Shown: positions 16,739 through 25,450 of the stretch, piece by piece
Position numbering within the stretch: the first letter of the stretch is position 1
Layout of the letters: every line of letters begins with the position of its first letter
Source: Planctomycetota bacterium
Lineage (GTDB): Bacteria > Planctomycetota > UBA1135
Reading direction: 5' to 3'
Assembly: GCA_002705055.1 (NCBI GenBank)
Contig: PAHY01000032.1
Location: 1 to 64,000, forward strand
DNA: 64,000 bases
Program-made: the position numbers and the translations under genes
The notes under the pieces: model-generated
Databases searched by the model: none
Seen by the model: the letters and a program-made list of their open reading frames with translations, nothing else
Told to the model about the DNA's origin: nothing

Positions 16739-17295
16739 TCCGCCTCGCGCGCAGTATCGGGCTGACCCTGATCATGGGCGCGTGCGCGCAGGTCCGCGCC
16801 ACTCCCGAAGGCCCGGGCGCGACGCCGCCCTCCTTCCCCGGCGATTGGATCGGCAGCTGGGAAGGCGCAGTGCACACCGCGACACCGGGCGGCGCGCTGA
16901 CCCCGCGCTTTCAGATGAAGCGGATCGTCGCCGCCACCGACGACCCGGGCGTCTATACCTGGACCACGATCTACTCGGGGGATGCCGGCGATCAGACCCG
17001 GAACTACCTGCTGATCGAGCGCGACGCTGCCACGGGGCAGTACGCGATCGACGAACAGAACGGCATCGTGCTCGAGGCCACGCTGCTCGGAGACAGCCTG
17101 TACTCCTGGTTTGAAGTCCAGGGCACCCGGCTGCTAGTCCGCGAGCGCCTGCAGGCCGGGCCCGACGGCGCGCCGGGCTGGAGCTTCGAGATCCTCACCA
17201 GCGGCGGCGAGCCCGGCCAGACCGGCGACCAGATCACGGTCGAGGTCCTGCCGGTGACCGGGCTGCAGCGCGCCTGGCTGCGCCGCGTGGACTAG
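16735..17295 (+). CDS. Small lipoprotein of unknown function
   Basis: A 186-residue protein with a lipoprotein signal (MIRLARSIGLTLIMGAC, Cys17). A globular beta-rich domain contains WIGSWEGAVHTATPGG, VYTWTTIYSGDAGDQTRNYL and GIVLEATLLGDSLYSWFEVQ. This resembles small calycin/lipocalin-like domains that bind ligands, but I do not recognise the family. It overlaps the M23-like gene by 4 bases (ATGA) and its TAG interlocks with the opposite gene's TAG in CTAG 17292-17295. Confidence 0.75.
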   Translation: MIRLARSIGLTLIMGACAQVRATPEGPGATPPSFPGDWIGSWEGAVHTATPGGALTPRFQMKRIVAATDDPGVYTWTTIYSGDAGDQTRNYLLIERDAATGQYAIDEQNGIVLEATLLGDSLYSWFEVQGTRLLVRERLQAGPDGAPGWSFEILTSGGEPGQTGDQITVEVLPVTGLQRAWLRRVD

Positions 17296-18362
17296 GCCGT
17301 AAAAGCCATCCAGCGCGGGTTGACCACGGCTTCGGCTTCCATCAGTCGCACGATTTCGTCGGCGACGTCCTCGCTCAGCTCCAGATGGGTGCTGAAGCCG
17401 ACGCAGGAAGCGTTGATCTCGCCCAGGACGTACTTGTCCGCGCCGCTGACCGCATCCGTATCCAGGATGAAGTCGATGGTCCAGATGAGCGGCAGGTCAT
17501 AGCCGCCCAGGCGTTCGCGGATGAGCGGCACGTTCTTCTGCACCAGGTTCACCAGGTCCGGCCACTCGCTGGGGTGCTGGTAGCTGTACTCCGCCCCGGA
17601 GAACAGGGTGGCCGAGAAGGCATCGGGCGCGTCGGCCGGCTTCTTGTGGACGATGTTGACCACCTTGTTGCGCAGCATGAAAACCCGGATCTCGCCCTCC
17701 TTGATCCGCTCCAGGAAGGGCATGTCGAGGATCATCCCGCCTTCGCCATCGAGATACTGCACGCAAAAGTCGATGAACTCGCCGAGGGTCATCTCCTCGA
17801 CGTGGTTGTCCTTCGCCTCGGTGCACTTGACGCGCGCGTCGAGCTTGACCGCGGTTGCGTTGGCCGGCAACTCGTCGATCACCTCGACCCTCCAGATGCC
17901 CTCGCCGGTCGAGCCGCGGTTCTGCTTGGCGACCCGCACCCCGTGGGTCAGGCTGCGCGGGAACTCGGCCTTAAAGGTCTCGAAGTCGTAGTAGCAGCGC
18001 ACGTCGCGCGGCACCAGATCGGTGCCCTTCAGCTTCTCGACGCAGTTCTTGGCGCCGTAGTTGATCATCGCGTCGGGGTGCGGCAGGCCCACGACCCCGT
18101 GCTTGACTAGCTCGCGCAGCATCTGGAAGTAGCCCGTCTCGTCACGCAGATTGCCCGGGTTGACCCGACTGACGTAGGCCCCGGCGCGCTCCAGGGTGTG
18201 ACGATAAATCTCGCCGCGGTCCTCGTCCCGATAGAAGACGATCTCCGAGGTCCAGCCGCGCTCGGACAAGGAATCGATGATCGGTTTCGAGTCGGGACGG
18301 TAGCCGTACTCTCCTTTGTCGGAACCCCCGCGAGCTTCAAAAATGACGACGTGCTGCTTCAT
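17292..18362 (-). CDS. ATP-grasp-like protein resembling the Cj0069 family
   Basis: A 356-residue cytosolic protein. The N-terminus (MKQHVVIFEARGGSDKGEYG) and overall length recall the Cj0069 family, named after a Campylobacter protein of unknown function. Motifs fit an ATP-grasp fold: THGVRVAKQNRGSTGEGIW would be the ATP-binding loop, and WTIDFILDT with VLGEINASCVGFSTH would be the metal-binding strands. A carboxylate-amine ligase reaction is therefore plausible, but the substrate is unknown. It is transcribed alone, 71 bases downstream of the metal ATPase gene, and converges with the preceding lipoprotein gene. Confidence 0.7.
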   Translation of the reverse strand: MKQHVVIFEARGGSDKGEYGYRPDSKPIIDSLSERGWTSEIVFYRDEDRGEIYRHTLERAGAYVSRVNPGNLRDETGYFQMLRELVKHGVVGLPHPDAMINYGAKNCVEKLKGTDLVPRDVRCYYDFETFKAEFPRSLTHGVRVAKQNRGSTGEGIWRVEVIDELPANATAVKLDARVKCTEAKDNHVEEMTLGEFIDFCVQYLDGEGGMILDMPFLERIKEGEIRVFMLRNKVVNIVHKKPADAPDAFSATLFSGAEYSYQHPSEWPDLVNLVQKNVPLIRERLGGYDLPLIWTIDFILDTDAVSGADKYVLGEINASCVGFSTHLELSEDVADEIVRLMEAEAVVNPRWMAFTA

Positions 18363-18433
18363 GGCGCGTTCGCTTAACCCCTATCCAAGTGGGGCACAGG
18401 GAGAATCCCGCGGAAAGCGCGTGCACCTGTTCG

Positions 18434-20755
18434 CTATTCCAGCTTCGCGCGACGCAGCCGCAGGGCGTTGAGGATCACCGACACCGAGCTCAGGCTCATG
18501 GCAAGCGCCGCGAGCATGGGGTTGAGCAGAATCCCCATCGAGGGGTACAGCACGCCGGCTGCGACCGGAACGCCAACGCCGTTGTAGCCGAAGGCAAACC
18601 ACAGGTTGGAACGAATGTTGGCCATCGTGGCAACACTGGCGCGGCGTGCCCGCAGCAACCCCGAGAGGTCTTCGCGAAGCAAGGTCACGCCGGCAGTCTC
18701 CATTGCCACGTCTGTCCCACTGCCCATCGCGATCCCGACCTCGGCCTTGGCCAGCGCGGGGGCATCGTTAATTCCATCGCCGACCATCGCGACGCGACGG
18801 CCTTCGCTGTGCAGGCGCTCGACGCATTGGACCTTGTCTTCGGGCAAGGCGCCCGCGACGACCTCCTCGATGCCCAACTCGGCGCCGACCGCTTGGGCGG
18901 TGCGCTCATGATCGCCGGTCAGCATCAGGATCCGCAGTCCTTGGTCCCGCAGGTCGGCGAGCACTTGCTTAGCGTTGTCGCGGATGGGATCCCGGACCCC
19001 GAGAGCCCCGAGATACTCCTGCCCGCGGGCGAGCAGGATCACCGTCGCGCCCTCGTCGCGCAGCTTCTCCATCACCTCGATCGACGCGGGGAGATCGACG
19101 CCCTCCTCCTCGAGGAAGGTGCGGTTGCCAAGGATCACGCGCTGCCCCTGGATCGTCGCCCCGACACCGCGCCCAGTCTTCGACTCGAAGTCCTCGGAGG
19201 CATGCAGCGGGAGCCCGCGTTCGTCCGCGGCTTCCAGAATCGCCTGCGCCAGCGGATGCTCCGAACCCTGCTCCAGGCTGGCAGCTAGGCGCAGTAGCTC
19301 CTCTTCCTCGACACCGTCCACCGGAGCGAGCGCGGTGACCGCAGGCTTGCCCTCGGTCAGGGTGCCAGTCTTATCGAGGACGAGCGTGTCGACGTCGCGC
19401 AGCGTCTGCATGGCCTCCGCGTCTCGGAACAGAACCCCGGCCTGGGCAGCGCGCCCGGTTCCAACAAGGATCGACATCGGCGTGGCTAGGCCCAGCGCAC
19501 ATGGGCAAGCGATGATCAGCACCGAGACGAAGGCCAGCAGCGCGTGCGCAGAGCGCGGCTCAGGACCGACCGAGCCCCAGATCACCGCCGCGATGACCGC
19601 GCTTAGGAGCACGGCCGGAACAAAGACCGCCGAGACGCGGTCGACCAGACCCTGAATCGGCGCGCGGCTCCGCTGTGCCCGGGCGACCAGATCAATGATC
19701 CGCGCGAGCACGGTCTCGCCGCCCACGTGAGAAGCCTCCATGACAAAGCCCCCCGTCCCGTTGACGGTCCCCGCCACGACGGAGTCCCCCACCTCCTTGG
19801 CCACCGGAATCGGCTCGCCGGAGATCATGGACTCGTCGACGGAGCTCTTTCCTTCCTGGACCGTTCCATCCACGGGCACCCGCTCGCCGGGGCGCACGCG
19901 CAGTCGATCTCCGACCTGCACCTGGGACACCGCGATCTCTTCCTCTCCGTCGTCGGCTAGCCGATGGGCGCTGGAGGGAGTCAGCTCGAGCAGAGAGCGA
20001 ATCGCCGCGCCCGCTCGACTGCGCGCGCGCACTTCGAGGAACTGTCCCAGCCAGACCAGGGAGATGATCACCGCGGCCGCCTCGAAGTAGAGCGGGGCGC
20101 GCCCCGCCTCGTCGAGCACCGCCTCGGGATACACCCCGGGAGCGAGAATCGCGACCACGCTCGCGAGATAGGCAGCCAGCACACCCAGCGAGATGAGGGT
20201 GTACATATTGGGCGAGCGGTGGACGACAGAGTCCCACCCACGGCGGAAGAAGCTCCGGCCCGTCACGAAGAGAACGAGGCTCGCCAGGATCCACTCAAGC
20301 GCGTCCGCGAACGACGCGCCCAACCAGGAGTCCACGGGCGCACCCGGGAGCACCATGTCGCCCATCGCGAGCACCAGGACCGGCACGGTCAGACCGACAC
20401 TCCACCAAGTCAGGCGGGCGACGCGGCGCAGCTCCTGATCGTCCTCGCCGTCCGCCCCGGAAGGCGACTCTGGTTCGAGGTCCATGCCGCATTTCGGGCA
20501 GGATCCAGGGCCCTCCTGCCGCACCTCGGGGTGCATCGGGCAAATATAGATCCGCGTGTCACCCGAGTCGCGCTGCCGCTCCTTCTTGCGTACATGGCCG
20601 CAGTCGGTCACGTACGCGCCCGGCTCCGCGTCGAAACGCTCAAGGCACCGCGCCGAACAGAAGCCGAAGCGCTGGCCGCCGTACTCGCGTACGGCGGCCG
20701 CGTCGGCCTCCGCGACCTCCATGCCGCAGACCGGATCAGTGAGACGATCCGTCAT
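18434..20755 (-). CDS. Heavy-metal P1B-type ATPase with YHS and HMBD metal-binding domains
   Basis: A 773-residue copper/silver-type exporter. It has an N-terminal YHS/TRASH-like domain ([23 protein letters not shown]), then a heavy-metal-binding domain ([26 protein letters not shown]), then the ATPase core. Key residues are the membrane CPC 417-419 ([13 protein letters not shown]), the phosphorylated D461 ([14 protein letters not shown]), [10 protein letters not shown] in the actuator domain and [13 protein letters not shown]. It moves metal from cytosol to periplasm, feeding the RND pump encoded upstream. It is the last gene of the metal operon and overlaps the preceding gene by 20 bases. 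No ferredoxin-like CxxC MBD is present, as in SilP/CopA variants with YHS-HMBD front ends. Confidence 0.93.
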   Translation of the reverse strand: MTDRLTDPVCGMEVAEADAAAVREYGGQRFGFCSARCLERFDAEPGAYVTDCGHVRKKERQRDSGDTRIYICPMHPEVRQEGPGSCPKCGMDLEPESPSGADGEDDQELRRVARLTWWSVGLTVPVLVLAMGDMVLPGAPVDSWLGASFADALEWILASLVLFVTGRSFFRRGWDSVVHRSPNMYTLISLGVLAAYLASVVAILAPGVYPEAVLDEAGRAPLYFEAAAVIISLVWLGQFLEVRARSRAGAAIRSLLELTPSSAHRLADDGEEEIAVSQVQVGDRLRVRPGERVPVDGTVQEGKSSVDESMISGEPIPVAKEVGDSVVAGTVNGTGGFVMEASHVGGETVLARIIDLVARAQRSRAPIQGLVDRVSAVFVPAVLLSAVIAAVIWGSVGPEPRSAHALLAFVSVLIIACPCALGLATPMSILVGTGRAAQAGVLFRDAEAMQTLRDVDTLVLDKTGTLTEGKPAVTALAPVDGVEEEELLRLAASLEQGSEHPLAQAILEAADERGLPLHASEDFESKTGRGVGATIQGQRVILGNRTFLEEEGVDLPASIEVMEKLRDEGATVILLARGQEYLGALGVRDPIRDNAKQVLADLRDQGLRILMLTGDHERTAQAVGAELGIEEVVAGALPEDKVQCVERLHSEGRRVAMVGDGINDAPALAKAEVGIAMGSGTDVAMETAGVTLLREDLSGLLRARRASVATMANIRSNLWFAFGYNGVGVPVAAGVLYPSMGILLNPMLAALAMSLSSVSVILNALRLRRAKLE

Positions 20756-21635
20756 GTTTGTGGGATTGCGCCGCCGGCGTGACCTTCTTGTCGAGACGCT
20801 TCAGATAAGCCGCAGGGTCCTTCTCGAACTTGGGCAGGCAGGAGTCACAGCAGAACTGCACCAGCCGCATGCCGACGACCCGCTTCACCGGATCACCCAT
20901 CGAGCCCAGCTTGCTCTTCTCCCGGACCAGGCAGGTCTCCAGAGGGTAGGCCTTGGACTGCGCCTCGATCACCATCGCGTCGAGCTTGGCGAAAGCCGGC
21001 GCTGGGTCCGCCTTCACCTTGGATGCGCAACGCTTGCAGCAGACGCGGAAGAGGCGGTTCTTGACCACGATGTCCACGCCGGTGTACTCGCCGTCCTCAA
21101 AAAGAAGCTCGCCCGAGATCAGGCACTTCTTCGTCGGATAGAGGGCAGCTTGCTGTTCCATGATCTGCCGATCCAGCGCGTCCAGGTACTTCTTCGGCTC
21201 CGCCTTGAGCTTCTTGATGCACCCCTTGCAGCAGAGCTTCATCGCGCGGCCTTCGACCTCGACATCGATCGGCTTGCCCATCGACCCGAGCTTCTTGCCG
21301 GAAACGAGACAGGTCTCCAACAGGTAGGGATCTCCCACGAAAGCGGCCGGCTTCGCCTGCTCCTCCTTCGGCTCCTGCTTGGGCTCCGGCTTGGGCTGCT
21401 GCTGCGCCGCGAGCGAGGTCTTCACGAAGGCGTCCTTACGCGCCTCGTCCCATGCCAGGAACTTGGTGTCGCAGCCCGCGCAGCAGAATCCGATCGTGTG
21501 ACCTTGGTACTCGACGAAGGTCTCCTGATCGATCGCTTCCTTGCCGATCGGGCAATTCAGATTGATGGCCTTGCTCTGAGCAAGCGCCGGTGAAGCGCCG
21601 AGAATCAGCGCAAAGAGGGTGAGAATCGTCTTCAT
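20736..21635 (-). CDS. Exported metal-binding protein with four TRASH/YHS-like repeats
   Basis: A 299-residue protein with a signal peptide (about 1-19, ending ALAQ), a Pro/Lys/Glu linker (about 80-98) and four similar units, each with an early Cys and a later CCxxC. The units show NCPIGKE with [21 protein letters not shown] with [21 protein letters not shown] with RVCCKRC, and [15 protein letters not shown] with QFCCDSC. The C-terminus is His-rich (SHKHDGSSH). TRASH/YHS-type domains bind soft metals, so this is a likely periplasmic metal sponge or chaperone between the P-type ATPase and the RND pump. It overlaps both neighbours (20 bases with the ATPase, ATGA with CusA). Confidence 0.8.
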   Translation of the reverse strand: MKTILTLFALILGASPALAQSKAINLNCPIGKEAIDQETFVEYQGHTIGFCCAGCDTKFLAWDEARKDAFVKTSLAAQQQPKPEPKQEPKEEQAKPAAFVGDPYLLETCLVSGKKLGSMGKPIDVEVEGRAMKLCCKGCIKKLKAEPKKYLDALDRQIMEQQAALYPTKKCLISGELLFEDGEYTGVDIVVKNRLFRVCCKRCASKVKADPAPAFAKLDAMVIEAQSKAYPLETCLVREKSKLGSMGDPVKRVVGMRLVQFCCDSCLPKFEKDPAAYLKRLDKKVTPAAQSHKHDGSSH

Positions 21636-24600
21636 GTTGATCGAGTTTGAGTGATCGCCGAGCTCTTTCGCCGACGACCGGACTCGCGTCGGAGACGGAG
21701 CTCCTGCGCGAGACAGAACAGAGTGGGAACGACGAAGATGGTCACGACGGCGACCATCATCCCCCCCATCGAAGGGATCGCCATGGGGACCATGACATCC
21801 GAACCGCGGCCCGTGGAGGTGAGCACTGGAATCAACGCCAGGGTCGTCGTGGCCGTCGTCATCATGCAGGGTCGCACACGCCGCAGCCCGGCCTTCACGA
21901 CGGCCGCCCGGATCTCCTCGACGGTCCGCGGACGGGACGCGTCGAAGGACTGCCGCAGGTAGGTCGCCATGACCACGCCGTCATCGGTCGCGATCCCAAA
22001 CAGGGCGAGGAACCCGACCCACACCGCGACGCTGAGGTTGATCGTCTGGACCTGGAAGAGCTCGCGCATGCTCTGCCCCAGAATCTCGAAGTCCAGGAAC
22101 CAGTCCTGACCATACAGCCAGAGCAGCAGGAAGCCTCCCGACCAAGCGACGAAGACCGCGCTGAACACGATGCTCGCGGTGAAGCTCGACCGAAACTGCA
22201 GGTAGAGGATGAGGAAAATGACGAACAGCGCCACCGGCAGCACGACGCGCAGCTTCTCCGTAGCGCGGACCTGGTTCTCGTAGTTCCCGGCGAAACGATA
22301 GGAGACGCCTGCGGGCAGCTCGTACTGACCGGTCGCGATCAGGTCCTGGAGGTAGGCCTTGGCCTCTTCCACCACGTCGACCTCGGCCAAGCCGGGCTGG
22401 CGATCGAAGAGCACATAGGCCGTGAGGAAGGTGTCTTCGCTCTTGATGACCTGCGGGCCAGGCGTGTAACGCACCGTGGCCAGCTGACCGAGGGGGATCA
22501 TGCGATCGTGTCCCGCCGGGACGAGAATGCGGTCCAGCTCCTCGATGGAGTCGCGACGTTCCCGCGGATAGCGCACGCGCACCGGGTAGCGCTCCCGCCC
22601 TTCCACCGTGGTGGTCAGGCGCTTCCCACCGATCGCCACCTCGATGACCTCCTGAACGGAGCGCACGGACAGGCCGTAGCGCGCGAGCGCCTCGCGGTCG
22701 AGGTCGATCTCCAGATAGGGCTTGCCGATGACCCGATCTGCAAGCACGGTCTCCGACCGAATCGACGGCACCTCTTTCAGCAGCCGTTCCAGGTCGAGCG
22801 CGACCTGCTCGATGACGGCGAGGCTCGGCCCATAAACCTTGATCCCCATCGAGGCGCGCATCCCCGTCTGCAACATGATCCGCCGCGTCTCGATCGGCTG
22901 GAGCATGGAGGCCGTGGTCATCCCGGGCACGGTCGCGGCCAGCTCGATGCGCTTCCAGATGTCCGCAGGAGACTGAACCTCCTCGCGCCAGTTGCGGAAA
23001 GGCCTCCCGTCGTCGTCGGGGATCAGCTCGTGGTCTTCGTCGAGCAGGAACTCCTCCGCCTCTTCGTCGTAGGCGAAGCGCAGCACCTGGCCCTGCTCAT
23101 CGACGCGATACTCCGGCTTATAGCTGATCACGGTCTCGACCATGGACACCGGCGCCGGATCCAGCGCGCTCTCAGCGCGGCCGATCTTCCCGACGACTTC
23201 GTCGACCTCCGGGATCGATCGAATGGCCATGTCCTGCTGCTGCAGCAGGTCGAAAGCCTCGCCGATCGATGCGTGCGCCATGGTGACCGGCATCAGCAGG
23301 AAGGAGCCTTCATCCAGCGAGGGCATGAACTCCTTGCCCAGCCCCGGGAAGTCGTGCCGCAGGTCGGTGGCCAGCTCCGACTTTGCCCAGGAGCTCGGCA
23401 GCCAAGATGAGGTCATCGCGCCAAAGCCCAGCCAGACCACACCTCCGCTGAAAACGAGCAGAACCGGAACGCAGAGGAAGAGGAGCTTGTGGCGCAGGCA
23501 CCAGCGCAAGACGGGGCCATAGACCCAGATCACCAGCTGGAAGAACAGCAGGAAGCCGCCCAGCACGGCGATCGTGAAGACGATGTTGCGCAGGTCTTCG
23601 CCGGCGCCCAGGGGCTCCCACCGGCGGGCTAGAAAAGCCGCGATCCACAACATGGCCAAGGCCTGACTCGCGCGCACCAGCGCGTTCTGCACACGCTCGC
23701 TCAGGAGCTGCTGCCCCCAGTGCCAAGCCACCAGGACGAAGAAGGGCAGCCCCACCCAGGCCTCAAGCGTGACTGCCAAGATCAGGCCGGCGGCGAGGTA
23801 GGCCACCCACGCAGACGAGCGCTCCCGTTGACGGCGGAGCCGCAGTCCCAGCAGGAAGTGCGCCGCAGGCGGGATCACGATCAGCGCGACCACGATCGAC
23901 GCGATCAGCGCGAAGGTCTTGGTGTAGGCGAGCGGCTGAAACAGCTTTCCTTCCGCGCCTTCCATCGTGAACACCGGGAGGAAGCTGACGACGGTGGTCA
24001 GCACGGCCGTCAGGACCGCCGAACCCACCTCCGAAGCGCCCGCGAACACGGCCTCCAGCCGCTCCCGCGCGGTGGTCGTGCCCCGTGCCTTGCGCAGGAT
24101 GCTCTCGGTCAGCACGATGCCGACATCCACCATCGTGCCGATCGCGATCGCGATGCCGGACAGCGCGACGATGTTGGCGTCCACGCCGAACTCCTTCATC
24201 GCGATGAAGCACATCAGCACCGAGAGCGGCAGCAGACTTGAGACCAGCAGGGCCGTCCGCAGGTGACCGACCAGCAGCAGGATGACGATCACCGTGACGA
24301 GGATCTCGTGCTCCAGCGCGTGGTTGAGCGTAGCCAGAGTCTCCTGGATCAGGCCCGCGCGGTCATAGAAGGGCACGATCGTGACCCGCGAGGTCCGCCC
24401 GTCTTCAAGCTCACGCGCGGGGAGCCCGGGCGCGATCTCCTCGATCTTGCGCTTGACGTTCTGAATGACCTCGAGTGGGTTGGCGCCGTAGCGAGCCACC
24501 ACCACGCCCCCGACCGCTTCGGCGCCTCCTTTGTCGAGCGCGCCGCGCCGCAGCGCAGGACCGATCGCGACCGTTCCCAGCTGGGCGATGGTGATGGGCA

Positions 24601-25447
24601 CATCGTTCACCGAGCGCACGACCGTGGCCTCGATGTCTTCCAGCGACTCCAGGAAGCCGAGCCCGCGCACGATGTACTCCACGCGGTTCACCTCGATGGT
24701 GCGCGCTCCCACGTCGAGGTTGGAGTTCGCGACCGCCTGGAATACCTCGGTCAGGGAGACGCCATGAGCTTGCAGCGCATCCGGGTCGACGTCGATCTGA
24801 TACTCGCGCACATAGCCGCCGATCGACGCCACTTCGGCGACCCCGTCGACGCTCGCGAGCGCGTAGCGGACGTACCAGTCCTGAGCGGTCCGCAGCTCCT
24901 GCAGGTCCCAGCCCCCGGCCGGGTCACCTTGCTCGTCGCGCCCTTCAAGTGTGTACCAGAAGACCTGGCCCAGCGGGGTCGCGTCGGGGCCCAGCGCCGG
25001 CTGGACGCCGTCGGGCAGCGTGCCCGCGGGCAGGGAGTTCAGCTTCTCAAGCAGACGGCTGCGCGACCAGTAGAAGTCGACCTCGTCCTCGAAGATGACG
25101 AAGATCGACGAGAAGCCGAACATCGAGTTGCTGCGGATGCTCTTGACGCCCGGCACGCCCAGCAGCGAGACCGTCAACGGGTAGGAGATCTGATCCTCGA
25201 TGTCCTGAGGCGAACGCCCCATCCACTCCGTGAAGACGATCTGCTGGTTCTCGCCAGTGTCCGGAATGGCGTCGACCGGCACCGGATCACGGGGCACACC
25301 CGAGATCTGCCAGTCGAAGGGGGCGACCAGCAGTCCCCAGCCCAGCGTGAACCCGACTAGCAGGCTGACCAGCAGCTTGTTCACGAGGAAGAAGCGGATC
25401 ACCCGGTCCAGGACGGACGCGCGCAGCGGATCGTAGGGCTCCGGCAC
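21632..25447 (-). CDS. cusA: CusA/CzcA-type heavy-metal RND efflux pump
   Basis: A 1271-residue RND protein, longer than the usual about 1040 residues. The first porter half starts normally (SVLDRVIRFFLVNKLLVSLL; GENQQIVFTEWMGRSPQDIE; SNSMFGFSSIFVIFEDEVDF). The conserved membrane Asp lies in IAIAIGTMVDVGIVLTESIL. Extra hydrophobic helices occupy about residues 545-660 between the two halves, and an acidic insert follows VSMVETVISYKPEYRVDEQG. The C-terminal membrane domain is complete (FGIATDDGVVMATYL). It exports Cu/Ag or Co/Zn/Cd type cations through the TolC and CusB homologues encoded upstream; the P-ATPase and HMBD motifs favour copper or silver. It overlaps the TRASH gene by 4 bases. Confidence 0.93.
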   Translation of the reverse strand: MPEPYDPLRASVLDRVIRFFLVNKLLVSLLVGFTLGWGLLVAPFDWQISGVPRDPVPVDAIPDTGENQQIVFTEWMGRSPQDIEDQISYPLTVSLLGVPGVKSIRSNSMFGFSSIFVIFEDEVDFYWSRSRLLEKLNSLPAGTLPDGVQPALGPDATPLGQVFWYTLEGRDEQGDPAGGWDLQELRTAQDWYVRYALASVDGVAEVASIGGYVREYQIDVDPDALQAHGVSLTEVFQAVANSNLDVGARTIEVNRVEYIVRGLGFLESLEDIEATVVRSVNDVPITIAQLGTVAIGPALRRGALDKGGAEAVGGVVVARYGANPLEVIQNVKRKIEEIAPGLPARELEDGRTSRVTIVPFYDRAGLIQETLATLNHALEHEILVTVIVILLLVGHLRTALLVSSLLPLSVLMCFIAMKEFGVDANIVALSGIAIAIGTMVDVGIVLTESILRKARGTTTARERLEAVFAGASEVGSAVLTAVLTTVVSFLPVFTMEGAEGKLFQPLAYTKTFALIASIVVALIVIPPAAHFLLGLRLRRQRERSSAWVAYLAAGLILAVTLEAWVGLPFFVLVAWHWGQQLLSERVQNALVRASQALAMLWIAAFLARRWEPLGAGEDLRNIVFTIAVLGGFLLFFQLVIWVYGPVLRWCLRHKLLFLCVPVLLVFSGGVVWLGFGAMTSSWLPSSWAKSELATDLRHDFPGLGKEFMPSLDEGSFLLMPVTMAHASIGEAFDLLQQQDMAIRSIPEVDEVVGKIGRAESALDPAPVSMVETVISYKPEYRVDEQGQVLRFAYDEEAEEFLLDEDHELIPDDDGRPFRNWREEVQSPADIWKRIELAATVPGMTTASMLQPIETRRIMLQTGMRASMGIKVYGPSLAVIEQVALDLERLLKEVPSIRSETVLADRVIGKPYLEIDLDREALARYGLSVRSVQEVIEVAIGGKRLTTTVEGRERYPVRVRYPRERRDSIEELDRILVPAGHDRMIPLGQLATVRYTPGPQVIKSEDTFLTAYVLFDRQPGLAEVDVVEEAKAYLQDLIATGQYELPAGVSYRFAGNYENQVRATEKLRVVLPVALFVIFLILYLQFRSSFTASIVFSAVFVAWSGGFLLLWLYGQDWFLDFEILGQSMRELFQVQTINLSVAVWVGFLALFGIATDDGVVMATYLRQSFDASRPRTVEEIRAAVVKAGLRRVRPCMMTTATTTLALIPVLTSTGRGSDVMVPMAIPSMGGMMVAVVTIFVVPTLFCLAQELRLRRESGRRRKSSAITQTRST

Positions 25448-25450
25448 CGA

